In this document: one piece after another, positions 1-8,724 of the stretch | How positions within the stretch are numbered: the first letter of the stretch is position 1 | How the letters are laid out: each line of letters starts with the position of its first letter | DNA from: Hymenobacter wooponensis | GTDB lineage: Bacteria > Bacteroidota > Bacteroidia > Cytophagales > Hymenobacteraceae | Assembly: GCF_004745865.1 (NCBI RefSeq) | Contig: NZ_SRKZ01000004.1 | Coordinates: forward strand, 310,001-374,000 | Reading direction: 5' to 3' | Length of the DNA stretch: 64,000 nucleotides | Notes under the pieces: model-generated | Told to the model about the DNA's origin: nothing | Database searches by the model: none | The model's input: only the letters and a program-made list of their open reading frames with translations | Made by a program: the position numbers and the translations under genes

Positions 1-303
1 GAAGGCCTTTCGGCCCTGGAAGCGGCCGTGCAAGGGGGCTACTCCCGCCTACGCCCCATCCTGATGACTTCCTTCGCCTTCATTGCTGGCCTGATTCCGC
101 TCACCATTGCCAGCGGTGCTGGTGCCCTGGGTAACCGCTCCATCGGTACGGCGGCGGCAGGCGGCATGTTCATCGGCACTCTGTTCGGCGTCATCCTCAT
201 TCCAGGCCTGTATGTGCTCGTTTCGGGCCGTGGCAAAACCAAGAAGAAAAAGCAGCTGGCCGCACCCGCAAGCGCCCTCGAACCCGCCCACGCTACGGCG
301 TAG
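1..303 (+). CDS. RND efflux transporter, C-terminal end (partial)
   Basis: The reading frame is open from base 1, so the 5' part lies outside the window; about 100 residues remain. Visible are the last transmembrane helices of an AcrB/MexB-type inner-membrane pump: a 'RLRPILMTS' loop, a 'LIPLTIASGAGA' helix, and the final 'GTLFGVILIPGLYV' helix, followed by a basic tail (GRGKTKKKKQ) and an Ala-rich end. These are the conserved TM10-TM12 features of hydrophobe/amphiphile efflux RND pumps, which drive proton-coupled drug export across both membranes. The TolC-like gene starts 63 bases downstream on the same strand, so the two are very likely one operon. The adaptor gene should lie upstream of the window. 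The substrate cannot be told from this fragment. Confidence 0.9.
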   Translation, partial: EGLSALEAAVQGGYSRLRPILMTSFAFIAGLIPLTIASGAGALGNRSIGTAAAGGMFIGTLFGVILIPGLYVLVSGRGKTKKKKQLAAPASALEPAHATA

Positions 304-366
304 GGCATTACCCCGCCCCTGCGGGAAACCATCTGAAGCTTTTACAGCTCTAGCCTCGCTAGTCCC

Positions 367-1857
367 ATGACCTCACCCCTCTCAATACGCTCCTTCACCT
401 CCCGCTTTCTGCCGGCCCTCACTGGCCTAGCGTTGGCCACCAGCTGCCGGGTAGCGGAACCCACGCTGCAGCCAGCGGCTGCTTCGATGCCGGCCCGCTT
501 TCCTACGGCCGCTACTGCTGATTCGGCTTCCGTGGCTACCCAATCGTGGCGGGAGTTCTTCGGAGACAAAAACTTGGTAGGCCTCATTGACACGGCGTTG
601 CAGGCCAACCCCGACCTACGGACGGCAATTCAGCGCATTGAAATTGCGCGGGCCAGCTTGCAAATCCAGCGCGGGGCGCTGCTACCCACCATCAATGGCG
701 TGGCCAGTGCTGGCGTGGAGAAGTTCGGCGACTACACCCTGAACGGCATCGGTAACTACGACACCAATCTGTCGCCTAATATTGAGGGCCGGCAGCGCAT
801 CCCAAACCCCACCCCTGACTTCTTTCTGGGGCTGCGCAGTTCCTGGGAACTTGACCTCTGGGGCAAGTTACGGCAGCGGCGTCAGGCGGCGTATTTGCGG
901 CTGCTGGCCACGGAAAAGGGCCGCCATTTGGTAGAAACCTCGCTGGTGGCCGAAGTGGCTCGTCTCTACTTCAACTTGCTGGGGCTAGATAACGAACTGG
1001 CGGTGCTGACTAAAAACCAGCTGCTGCAGGAACGGGCATTAGAAATTGTGAAGGTGCAAAAGCGGGCCGGCCGCGCCAATGAGCTGGCGGTGCAGCAGTT
1101 CACGGCTCAGTTGCTCCGCACCCGCAGTCTGGAAGCGGAAACTAAGCAGCGCATTGTAGCCTCCGAAAACGAGCTAAACCGATTGCTAGGCCGCTACCCT
1201 CAGCGCATTGCCCGAGGCTTACCCATCCTTCAGCAACCACTTCCGGCGCAAGTGCAGGCTGGGGTACCGGCAACCATGCTCCTGCGTCGCCCCGATGTAC
1301 AGCAGGCGGAACTGGAAATGGTAGCGGCTCGCGCCGATGTGGCTGCGGCCCGCGCTGCTTTCCTGCCCTCACTCACACTTACGCCCTTTGTGGGAGTTAA
1401 TGCTTACCGGGCTTCGGTGCTGTTTAACTCGCCGGGGTCCCTGGCCTACGGGCTGCTGGCGGGCCTGAGTGGCCCCATCATCAACCGCAATGGGCTCAAG
1501 GCCGATTACCGCCGCTCGGCAGCCGAGCAGCAGATTGCCTACAACGATTACCAGAAAGCGGTGCAAACTGGGTTTGAGGAAGTGACTACCAATCTCCGTG
1601 GCCTAGGCAACTACCAACGTGTATTTGACCTGCAGCAACAGGAAGTAGAAGCCCTCAACCAAGCAGTGAGTATCTCCGACGACCTGTACAAAGCCAACTA
1701 CGCCACGTATTTGGAGGTGGTAACGGCTCAACGCAACGTGCTAGAAGCCGAATTGAACCTGACGAATACTCGCCGCCAGCAGTTCCTGCTCTTAATTGAT
1801 CTGTACCGCGCCTTAGGCGGGGGCTGGACGGCTAATCCAGAGCCACTTCGTAAATAA
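367..1857 (+). CDS. TolC/OprM-family outer-membrane efflux lipoprotein
   Basis: The 496-residue protein has a signal peptide ending in a lipobox (LATSC, Cys near residue 27), so it is probably lipid-anchored in the outer membrane. It carries two outer-membrane efflux protein repeats typical of the NodT/OprM/CusC family: 'SSWELDLWGKLRQRR' in the first half, and 'LLRRPDVQQAELEMVAARADV' region (about 300-325) plus 'AYNDYQKAVQTGFEEV' in the second. The family forms a trimeric beta-barrel with a long periplasmic alpha-tunnel and completes RND tripartite pumps. It lies just downstream of the RND pump end, which supports a cotranscribed tripartite exporter. Length is normal for the family. A strong hairpin follows at 1926-1964. 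Confidence 0.93.
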   Translation: MTSPLSIRSFTSRFLPALTGLALATSCRVAEPTLQPAAASMPARFPTAATADSASVATQSWREFFGDKNLVGLIDTALQANPDLRTAIQRIEIARASLQIQRGALLPTINGVASAGVEKFGDYTLNGIGNYDTNLSPNIEGRQRIPNPTPDFFLGLRSSWELDLWGKLRQRRQAAYLRLLATEKGRHLVETSLVAEVARLYFNLLGLDNELAVLTKNQLLQERALEIVKVQKRAGRANELAVQQFTAQLLRTRSLEAETKQRIVASENELNRLLGRYPQRIARGLPILQQPLPAQVQAGVPATMLLRRPDVQQAELEMVAARADVAAARAAFLPSLTLTPFVGVNAYRASVLFNSPGSLAYGLLAGLSGPIINRNGLKADYRRSAAEQQIAYNDYQKAVQTGFEEVTTNLRGLGNYQRVFDLQQQEVEALNQAVSISDDLYKANYATYLEVVTAQRNVLEAELNLTNTRRQQFLLLIDLYRALGGGWTANPEPLRK

Positions 1858-1925
1858 CCTCATCGCAGTAGCCCCTTTAAAGTACCTGTAGCCCATTAGC
1901 CTCTAGGCCTATCTACCAGTAATGG

Positions 1926-1969
1926 CAGCCGGTTTCCCTCTCTAGCAGAAGCGGAAACCGGCTGTCTGA
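1926..1969 (+). terminator. Terminator-like hairpin after the efflux operon
   Basis: A perfect 12-bp inverted repeat pairs 1926-1937 with 1953-1964 (arm cagccggtttcc) around a 15-base loop. The 3' side is only moderately T-rich (tctgacttta), so it may terminate weakly or act as an mRNA-stabilising 3' end. It lies 69 bases past the TolC-like stop codon. Confidence 0.65.
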
Positions 1970-2401
1970 CTTTATAGGCCATCGGCACTTCGCTCTTCAT
2001 ACCCGTGCCTAAGCAACACGGTTTCCCGCTGACCAAAGGTCAACTCCCTATAGCTACAGTTTAGGTGCATGTAAGAGCAAGAGGCCCACCTAATACTATT
2101 CACAGAACTATAGTTCAGGTATCCAGCGGCTTACCTCAACAAAGAATATTAATATAGTGTGATTGAAGGAACGCACGTGATGACAAGCCGCTGATAATTA
2201 GATTCTATCAGCCCATTCACCACTTAATGAAGCACCCACCCAAAACATGTTTGTACTATACTAACTAGGCTAAGATAAAGCCAAGCTCAACAGTACACGT
2301 ACGCAAGATCTTATCATACTATTTTCATTTAGCCCCCTCCCACGGCTAGTACCTTGACCCTTTGAAAACAAGCCTACCGCTCTCCCTCCCGCTCATTTGC
2401 T
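1970..2401. other. AT-rich intergenic region before the acyltransferase gene
   Basis: This stretch, part of a 544-base gap, has no convincing reading frame. It is clearly more AT-rich than the flanking efflux operon. It holds a perfect 12-bp palindrome (gaactatagttc, 2105-2116), which could be a regulator site. It presumably contains the promoter of the acyltransferase gene, but I could not place one with confidence. Confidence 0.5.
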
Positions 2402-3553
2402 ATGAGATATATAAAGCAGTTGGACGCTATGCGGGCCATAGCTATCCTTTTTGTGTTTTGTAATCATGCCAGCACCAAGGGCTCATTAGCCTACAAGGCA
2501 TCTCTGCTGGTTTCCGCTCCCGATATATTTTTTACTATTAGCGGATTCTTAATAACCACCATTTTATTCAAAGATAAAATTGCGTATGACAACCAAAAAA
2601 CTACAAAGTCAGTAGTTTTTAAAGCCTTCTTCATAAAAAGGATTTTGCGGATTTTTCCGGCATACTATTTAACTATACTCATCACTTACCTTATCAATAA
2701 AAATGGAGTCAGCCGCCTTACCCCATTTTTAAATTTCACTGCCAATTACGAAATATCCACAAACCAGGAATGGGGCCGGCTTGCGCATTTATGGTCAATG
2801 TCGGTAGAGCAACAGTTTTATCTGATTTGGCCATTTGCCATAATTTTTACTCCCCGGAAGTACCTGCCGTATACCATCGGTACCTTCGTAGCCATCGGCC
2901 TTGCAAGCCATATAATGCTGCCTGACAATCAGTTTACTGATATTTTACCACAAAATTGCTTCGATGCCCTAGGCTTAGGGGCCCTGCTTGCTTGGATCAC
3001 CACTTATCGGCCTGATTTATTTCCTAGGGCTCACCGGGTATTAAGCTACCTGGCAGTAGCAAGCGTAGGTATTATCGCAGTCAAAGCTGTAATAGCCATA
3101 CCTTTTCTGCCATTTGTTTTTCACCGTACTTTTATTTCTCTAATTACAGTATGGCTCATAAGCTATTTCATCTATAACAAAGAAATAGAAGGCGGCAGAA
3201 TCGGATTTATCTTCAACAACAAGCAGTTGATATTATTTGGCAAATTCAGCTATGGCTTTTATCTCTTTCATATTCCGTGTTTGTATTACAGCTACAAACT
3301 ACTTTACGCTGCCAACCAACTACTACCTTTCTACGGGTATATTGCCGAAAGCCATAAGCTTTATATAGCGGAAAACTTCATCATAATTACTGGCCTAGCG
3401 TGGCTTTCGTGGAGGTACTTCGAGCTCCCCATGTATGCCTTTCAAAAACAGTTCATATCAATGGCAAGAAAGGAGCGGCCGAACATTCCCGAGCTACTTG
3501 CCCAACGTGACAGTGCGGTAGCAGAAGTGCCACAGCTGACTACAGCAAAGTAG
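2402..3553 (+). CDS. Acyltransferase family 3 (OafA/YrhL-like) membrane protein
   Basis: The 383-residue protein starts with 'IKQLDAMRAIAILFVFCNHA', the hallmark of acyltransferase-3 enzymes with the conserved R and catalytic-type His, and has about ten hydrophobic helices. Further family marks are 'FIKRILRIFPAYY' and 'HLWSMSVEQQFYLIWP' (about 132-147). These enzymes move acetyl or other acyl groups onto surface polysaccharides, O-antigen or other extracytoplasmic acceptors. The gene stands alone between a terminator-like hairpin and another terminator, and its codon use is much more AT-rich than its neighbours, which suggests recent horizontal transfer. The C-terminus (about 355-383) is hydrophilic with no extra SGNH domain. 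The acceptor is unknown. Confidence 0.9.
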   Translation: MRYIKQLDAMRAIAILFVFCNHASTKGSLAYKASLLVSAPDIFFTISGFLITTILFKDKIAYDNQKTTKSVVFKAFFIKRILRIFPAYYLTILITYLINKNGVSRLTPFLNFTANYEISTNQEWGRLAHLWSMSVEQQFYLIWPFAIIFTPRKYLPYTIGTFVAIGLASHIMLPDNQFTDILPQNCFDALGLGALLAWITTYRPDLFPRAHRVLSYLAVASVGIIAVKAVIAIPFLPFVFHRTFISLITVWLISYFIYNKEIEGGRIGFIFNNKQLILFGKFSYGFYLFHIPCLYYSYKLLYAANQLLPFYGYIAESHKLYIAENFIIITGLAWLSWRYFELPMYAFQKQFISMARKERPNIPELLAQRDSAVAEVPQLTTAK

Positions 3554-3570
3554 AAAGGTCCCACTTCAAA

Positions 3571-3613
3571 CAGCTCCTATATCCGGCTTTGTTGGTATAG
3601 GAGCTGCTTTTTT
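3571..3613 (+). terminator. Rho-independent terminator of acyltransferase gene
   Basis: An 11-bp perfect stem (3571-3581 with 3596-3606, arm cagctcctata) is followed by a run of seven Ts at 3607-3613 (cttttttt). It lies 18 bases after the acyltransferase stop and may also serve the convergent aminopeptidase gene. Confidence 0.85.
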
Positions 3614-3642
3614 GTGGATCAGTACTAGCAACTTGGGCCTGC

Positions 3643-6120
3643 TTATTTAGCTGCCTCAATCTCGACTACAGATTTCTCGATGAGGGCGGTAACTGGTGCC
3701 GCGTTGGGGCTGCTTGCCTCCTGTTGCTGCAGCTCACGGAGCAATCTTATCAGCCCCACATGAATACCTAAAGACTTGTAACGAATGGCTAACGCCTTGA
3801 TTCGGTCAATTCCTTGGGACCAAGCCGTGGGCTGATCAATGCGTTTCAGCAGATCTGCTAGGCCAGAGAGCATGCTAAACTGGTCGTTGGGCTCGGCGGC
3901 ATCAAACTTGGCCAGTACCAGCGGCCACTGCGCTGGCCCACCTGCTTTGCCATACACCTGTACCAGGGCCACGGTAAGCCCGCCTTTATTGTCGGCTTCA
4001 AAGGAAGTAGCGCGGCTTAAGGCGCTCTTGGTATCGAGGGGCAACAAGCCTAGTAATGCCGCACCTTGCACTTTGTAGGATTTGCTGGCCAGGGCTTTTG
4101 TAAATAATTTCTCGTACTGCTTGCTCTTGAGCGTACTGAGTGCGGTGAGAGCCGATGCCTGTACCTGCACTGAGGCATCGGAGGTGGCTAGCTTTACGAG
4201 CATGGGAGCGGCCGCTTTGCGTAAGGTCGGCTGCTGCAAATCCAGCCGTTCAATTGCCATTTGGCGGAGCGTCGCCGATTTATCATGTAGGCCTGCCACT
4301 AACGTTTTCTGAGCCAGCGGATCGGGAAGCTTGGCTTTCGCGGCGGCCAGCGCTTCGCGACGGTCAAGGTAGTGTGGGGCATGGTGGTACTGGTAGGCGA
4401 ATTCCGACAGTGGCTTGTTATCGGTCTTTTGCCACACGAGCACTTTCTCGGCGTCTACGTTCACCAGGTCGGGCTTAACTGGGGCCGGAAAGTAAAGGGT
4501 GTCCACGGTATGGCGTAGAGTGGCCTGGTGGCACTGGGCCCGGCCATTGGTGTACACATCTACCGCCAAGGGCAGCACATAGGGAGCCCCCGCCTGGGTC
4601 TGGCGCACCACTACGGCCTGCTGCTTGCGGGCAGCGTCCCACTGATAGTCAATTGTAACAACGGGGTGGCCTGCGCGGTAGTACCACTGGTTGAAAAACC
4701 AGTTTAGATCTTGCCCAGAAACCTCTTCCAAGGCTAAGCGCAGCTGCTGTGCCTCACCGTTCCCGAACGCGTTCTGCTGCAAGTAGCGCTGTATCCCCTT
4801 AAAGAAGACGTCCTCGCCCAGGTAGCTCCGCAGCATGTTCAGGATGCTGCCGCCCTTTTGGTAGCTCACGTTGTCAAACAGCTCTTCCTTATCAGCATAC
4901 TGAAAGCGTACCAGGGGCTTATCGTAACTACCAGTACTGCGGAGGTAGTTGTACAGGCTACGGTCGGCCTGTTCTTGGCCGGCGTCGCGCCCGTATTCGT
5001 GCTCGGCCCACAGTACCTCGCTAAAGTTGGCGAATGACTCGTTCACCGTGAGGTTGCTCCAGCTTTCGGCCGTCACCAGGTCGCCGAACCAATGATGAAA
5101 CAGCTCGTGGGCAATTTCACGCTCCACCCCGGCATATTCCCAGTCCAGCAAATCTCGCGAAGTACCCTGGGCCTGCTCCCCAAACAAAGAAGCCGTGGTA
5201 TTTTCCATAGCCCCCGCCGGGAACTCACGGACTACCACCTGGGCGTATTTGTTCCAAGGGTATTCCACTCCGAGGCGCTGGGTGAAAAACTCCAACATCC
5301 GGGGCGTTTTACCGAAAATCTGCTGAGCTTGGGCGGCGTACTTCGGCTCCAGATAGTAGCTTACTTCCTTGCCTCGCCACGTCTCCTTGGTCACTTTAAA
5401 GTCGCCGACGGCCAGCATGAACAGGTAGGGCGCGTGGGGCTGCTCCATTTTCCAGGTGTCGCGGCGTAGGCCAGGGCCAGCGGCTACTTGCTCGGTTAGG
5501 CGGCCATTGCTCAGCGTAACGTACTTGCTGGGTACCGTCAGGCTTATTTCGGAGGTAGTTTTCTGGTTGGTTTGGTCTATGGTCGGGAACCAGACGGAAT
5601 TGGCATCGGTCTCGCCCTGGGTCCAGATCTGCACTGGCTTTCCGGCTACGGCGCTATCCGGATTGATGAAGTGCAACCCTCGGCCGTCGGAAATCATCGT
5701 GCTCCTACCCTTTTTTAATTCCTCGGGCTTGGCCGTGTACTCAATATACACCGTGTAGGCCTCTCCTACTGGCACCGTTTTCCCCAGGTGCACCAGCAAT
5801 TGCTGCTGGTTATACTCATGCTTCAGGGGCTGCATCTGCTCACCCGCAACCAAGCTCACGGCCTTGATTTCCATGCCCTGAGCATCAAGCCGCAACGAAT
5901 CGGTGGCGTAGCCGTGGGGCTTTAGCGTTACCCACTCCTTGCCGTAGAGGTAGCGCTTGGCATAGTCGAAGCGTACATCCAGCTTGGTGTGCACCAAGGC
6001 ATTCACCTTACGCTCAGTGGCTCGATATACGGCAGCAACAGGGGGTTGAACAGGTGTGGGCTGGGCCAAGGCTGCCGGAGCAGCGCTTAGCCCAAGAAGT
6101 AACAAGGATAGGTTTCGCAT
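3643..6120 (-). CDS. M1 family metallo-aminopeptidase, exported
   Basis: About 825 residues. A signal peptide (MRNLSLLLLGLSAAPAALAQ) indicates export to the periplasm or surface. The M1 exopeptidase motif GAMEN lies near residues 300-304 and the zinc site is HELFHHW (H338, E339, H342) with the third ligand Glu in 'NESFANF' about 19 residues on. The C-terminal 300 residues are helical and HEAT-like. M1 enzymes trim N-terminal residues from peptides. The ATG at 6120 is preferred over the upstream in-frame TTG at 6129 because it places the signal peptide at the very N-terminus. It is convergent with the acyltransferase gene. Function as a peptide-nutrient scavenger is inferred. Confidence 0.95.
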   Translation of the reverse strand: MRNLSLLLLGLSAAPAALAQPTPVQPPVAAVYRATERKVNALVHTKLDVRFDYAKRYLYGKEWVTLKPHGYATDSLRLDAQGMEIKAVSLVAGEQMQPLKHEYNQQQLLVHLGKTVPVGEAYTVYIEYTAKPEELKKGRSTMISDGRGLHFINPDSAVAGKPVQIWTQGETDANSVWFPTIDQTNQKTTSEISLTVPSKYVTLSNGRLTEQVAAGPGLRRDTWKMEQPHAPYLFMLAVGDFKVTKETWRGKEVSYYLEPKYAAQAQQIFGKTPRMLEFFTQRLGVEYPWNKYAQVVVREFPAGAMENTTASLFGEQAQGTSRDLLDWEYAGVEREIAHELFHHWFGDLVTAESWSNLTVNESFANFSEVLWAEHEYGRDAGQEQADRSLYNYLRSTGSYDKPLVRFQYADKEELFDNVSYQKGGSILNMLRSYLGEDVFFKGIQRYLQQNAFGNGEAQQLRLALEEVSGQDLNWFFNQWYYRAGHPVVTIDYQWDAARKQQAVVVRQTQAGAPYVLPLAVDVYTNGRAQCHQATLRHTVDTLYFPAPVKPDLVNVDAEKVLVWQKTDNKPLSEFAYQYHHAPHYLDRREALAAAKAKLPDPLAQKTLVAGLHDKSATLRQMAIERLDLQQPTLRKAAAPMLVKLATSDASVQVQASALTALSTLKSKQYEKLFTKALASKSYKVQGAALLGLLPLDTKSALSRATSFEADNKGGLTVALVQVYGKAGGPAQWPLVLAKFDAAEPNDQFSMLSGLADLLKRIDQPTAWSQGIDRIKALAIRYKSLGIHVGLIRLLRELQQQEASSPNAAPVTALIEKSVVEIEAAK

Positions 6121-6180
6121 TAGGCACAAGGTATAGTTCTTGGGCCGGTAGATGTGAGATTGATTGGAAAGGTTGCTTAC

Positions 6181-6211
6181 GCTACGCCATCAAGCGCGAT
6201 TAAGGCGTAGC
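6181..6211 (-). terminator. Possible terminator hairpin after the acetamidase-like gene
   Basis: A perfect 8-bp inverted repeat (gctacgcc at 6181-6188 with ggcgtagc at 6204-6211) sits just past the stop codon of the minus-strand gene at 6223. There is no clear T-tract on the minus strand, so this is a weak call. Confidence 0.35.
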
Positions 6212-6222
6212 AGGCACGCCAT

Positions 6223-7311
6223 CTATTTCTTGGTAGCTGGTACTTTCCCCGTGAAGATCTTCTTGGAAATCATGCTATGCACACCCTTGGTACCGTCTAC
6301 TAGCTGGGTGATTTCCATGTTGGCGGCCACACTCGCGAGCATGTAGGCATCATCATGGCTGAGGCCTTTTTCCTTCATCAGGAAGTCCAGCATTTCACGC
6401 AGAGCAATTTTGGTGGCCTGGGTCAGGTCCTCGTTGGTGCCCATGGTGATATAGTCGGTGGGTGTTTCGGCCCTAGGCCAGGCCAGGTGCATGTCTTTGC
6501 GCACAATGAACTCCAATGTACCCGTCAGGGAAGTTTCCAGGGCCGTAATGTCTACCTCGCCGTTGCCTTGCCCCGCGTGCCCATCTCCGACTTCGAACAG
6601 GGCCCCGGCCACGTGCACCGGGATAAATAAGGTGGTACCAGCCACTAGCTCCTTGTTATCGAGGTTGCCGGCGTGAATGCCGGGCGGCGCACTATTAACC
6701 CTGCCCGCGGCAGGCGGTGGCGCAACCCCCATACTCCCGAAAAACGGCCGCAGCGGCACCTCAATACCCGGCGCAAATTGCGCCACCATCCGCTTCTTAT
6801 CCAGGGGAATAATGCGCATTTTGGCGTACCCAAAGTCTTCGGGCAGAAAGCCACTGGTGGGCCCAAAGGCGTTGTAGGCGTAGGGAATGGCCAGGTCAAT
6901 CTTCCGAATGCGTACTTCCAGCACATCACCGGGCTCGGCGCCTTCCACATAAATGGGGCCCGTGAGAATATGACCGCCGGGACCTTTGTTGGTCACATCC
7001 TTATAGATGTCGCGCAACGACTGCTCTACTTGCGCGGGTGCCACGCCAGCCCCCTCCAAGCGGGTAGGGCTAGAGGTAATGAGCGTTTGCACTTCTACTT
7101 TGTCGCCGGACTTGATGCGCAGCACGGGCTTAGCAGCCGCATCATAGAAGCCCCAGGCCACTGTGGTAGGCGAAGGTTTTAGCTGGTGCGTGGTTGGCTT
7201 ACCCGTTTTGCCCGTAGCCGCCACAGATTGGGCCTGCGTATGAGTAGCCAGCAACAGGCAAGCGCTGACGGTTACATACGCCGCGCGGTTGATTAGGTAG
7301 TGGAAAGGCAT
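6223..7311 (-). CDS. Acetamidase/formamidase (FmdA/AmdA) family protein, exported
   Basis: The protein is about 362 residues from the ATG at 7311. That start opens a signal peptide (residues 1-28, ending THTQAQ); an upstream ATG at 7407 would only add an unlikely leader. Family marks include 'GGHILTGPIYVEGAEPGD', 'YAYNAFGPTSGFLPEDFG', 'GIHAGNLDNKELVAGTTLF' and 'GDGHAGQGNGEVDITALE', which carry the Asp/His metal-site residues of the FmdA_AmdA fold. Characterised members hydrolyse formamide or short amides to ammonia and an acid and are usually cytoplasmic. Export is therefore notable, and the natural substrate is uncertain. The gene lies 100 bases upstream of the aminopeptidase, same strand. 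Confidence 0.9.
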   Translation of the reverse strand: MPFHYLINRAAYVTVSACLLLATHTQAQSVAATGKTGKPTTHQLKPSPTTVAWGFYDAAAKPVLRIKSGDKVEVQTLITSSPTRLEGAGVAPAQVEQSLRDIYKDVTNKGPGGHILTGPIYVEGAEPGDVLEVRIRKIDLAIPYAYNAFGPTSGFLPEDFGYAKMRIIPLDKKRMVAQFAPGIEVPLRPFFGSMGVAPPPAAGRVNSAPPGIHAGNLDNKELVAGTTLFIPVHVAGALFEVGDGHAGQGNGEVDITALETSLTGTLEFIVRKDMHLAWPRAETPTDYITMGTNEDLTQATKIALREMLDFLMKEKGLSHDDAYMLASVAANMEITQLVDGTKGVHSMISKKIFTGKVPATKK

Positions 7312-7526
7312 AAAGCGAGAGGAACAGCTGATAAGCCCCAAGCTACGCAACCAGCGCACAAAAGCCACATCCGCTGGTAGAGGGCCAGAGCAAAGAACCT
7401 TTAGCAACTCAAAAATCTACTTGAGGCTTTTTCAGTGTGCTAGTCGCAGATCAAGCAGGATTACCCACCTCCAGCCACGGTCTAAACCACCAGGTTGGCG
7501 GGGTAACCCTGCTTACGCGTAGTGGC

Positions 7527-8360
7527 CTACAGCTGCTTGGTAACTAGCAGCCCGCCATATGAATAGCCGTTGGCATTGAGTCCTTGAATGGGGGCAAATG
7601 AATAGCCATTGCGGCCCGCTGTTTTGTGAAGTTGCGGCACTACAATACCGGCCGTAGCGCCGACCACATAGCCGACTATATTGTCAGAAAGAAAGTGTTT
7701 GCCAGCTTCAATACGCGTGTACGCCACTGCCGCGGGCATAAGTGCAGCCGCGCCCCACACAAAGGGCTCTGCCCGAGAACCAGGATTAAAATCATGAAAG
7801 ACTTTGGCCGCAAAGAAGGTGGCCGTAGCCGTGTGCGCCGTATGTCCGGCAAAAAAGGAGTTGGTAGAAATCTTACTGTTGCGGGAGCCCCCTCCTTCTG
7901 TGCCGTACAGGAAGGGCCGGTAGCGGGTTACGCTCCCTACAGTGGTAGTGAAAATAGCATCGGTGGCCAGCATGGTTTGCAGGTACAGCCCCAGCACCTG
8001 CCCGTAGTGGCCGCGCACATCCTCATTCAGTGCCAACAAACCGGGTGCCACTACCAATGAACCGTAGCAGAGAAAGTCGCCGGCAGTTTGAGCCGACTTG
8101 CTGTAGTTGCCGGCAGCAAACCGGTCAAACTTCGGCACATCGTTTTTACTCAAGCGGGCCAGTTCAGCATCACTCAAGCCATTTTTCTGCTGAACCAGAT
8201 AAAGGCCTAGGCCACTCATTGCTCCTAGTCCTAGCGTGATGGGTGCATCAACGGCAAACCGAGTGTGATACGGAGAGGCGGCTGCTTGCTGGGCAGTGGC
8301 GGCCGGTACAGAAGTTAGCAACAGGGCTCCGGAGAGCAGCAGAGTAAGAGAGTGCTTCAT
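7527..8360 (-). CDS. PAP2 superfamily phosphatase, exported
   Basis: About 277 residues from the ATG at 8360, chosen because it begins a clean signal peptide (MKHSLTLLLSGALLLTSVPAATAQ); an in-frame ATG at 8432 adds a non-signal leader. The acid-phosphatase/PAP2 motifs are present: 'VTRYRPFL' (motif 1, RP), 'SFFAGHTAHTA' (motif 2, with AGH where PSGH is usual) and 'YTRIEAGKHFLSD' (motif 3, R..H). PAP2 enzymes dephosphorylate lipid phosphates such as phosphatidate or undecaprenyl pyrophosphate, or small phosphate esters. A periplasmic lipid phosphatase is the likeliest role. It stands alone, divergent from the sugar dehydrogenase gene. Confidence 0.9.
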   Translation of the reverse strand: MKHSLTLLLSGALLLTSVPAATAQQAAASPYHTRFAVDAPITLGLGAMSGLGLYLVQQKNGLSDAELARLSKNDVPKFDRFAAGNYSKSAQTAGDFLCYGSLVVAPGLLALNEDVRGHYGQVLGLYLQTMLATDAIFTTTVGSVTRYRPFLYGTEGGGSRNSKISTNSFFAGHTAHTATATFFAAKVFHDFNPGSRAEPFVWGAAALMPAAVAYTRIEAGKHFLSDNIVGYVVGATAGIVVPQLHKTAGRNGYSFAPIQGLNANGYSYGGLLVTKQL

Positions 8361-8724
8361 GAAAATAAACCTTCGAATGGGAGGCTCCTGAAACGACAAA
8401 CTCAACCGTAAGGTTGATGAGGTATTCTCCATCTCTGTAGGCCACTATGGCGCGGAAAACTGCTGCTTGAGTAAGCCTAGAACACACAAGCAACTCCCTG
8501 CTAACCAGAGCCCGTAGCTTTTGAAGCAAAGCTGAAAGCCGCCCCAACTACTCACGGTTACTTTCGTTACTGTGCTACGCTCCCTATTTTCGGACGCTAG
8601 GCCACCCACTGCCCTGTTACAGGGGCCGCTCATGGGTACCGGGTTGTACGTGCAGCCCAGTAGGCCAGTATTTCGTCCATAGGCGCTTGTTGTCGCCAGA
8701 ATAAACTGCCTTACCCCTCATTTT
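8361..8724. other. Divergent intergenic region, promoters expected
   Basis: This 364-base gap separates the minus-strand PAP2 gene from the plus-strand sugar dehydrogenase. It must hold both promoters. I see no reading frame of conviction, no clear palindrome and no structured RNA in it. Confidence 0.4.

Noticed and set aside
1858..3642. Mobile element around the AT-rich acyltransferase gene
   Set aside because: There is no transposase, no integrase, and no terminal or direct repeat that I could find; only composition suggests transfer.
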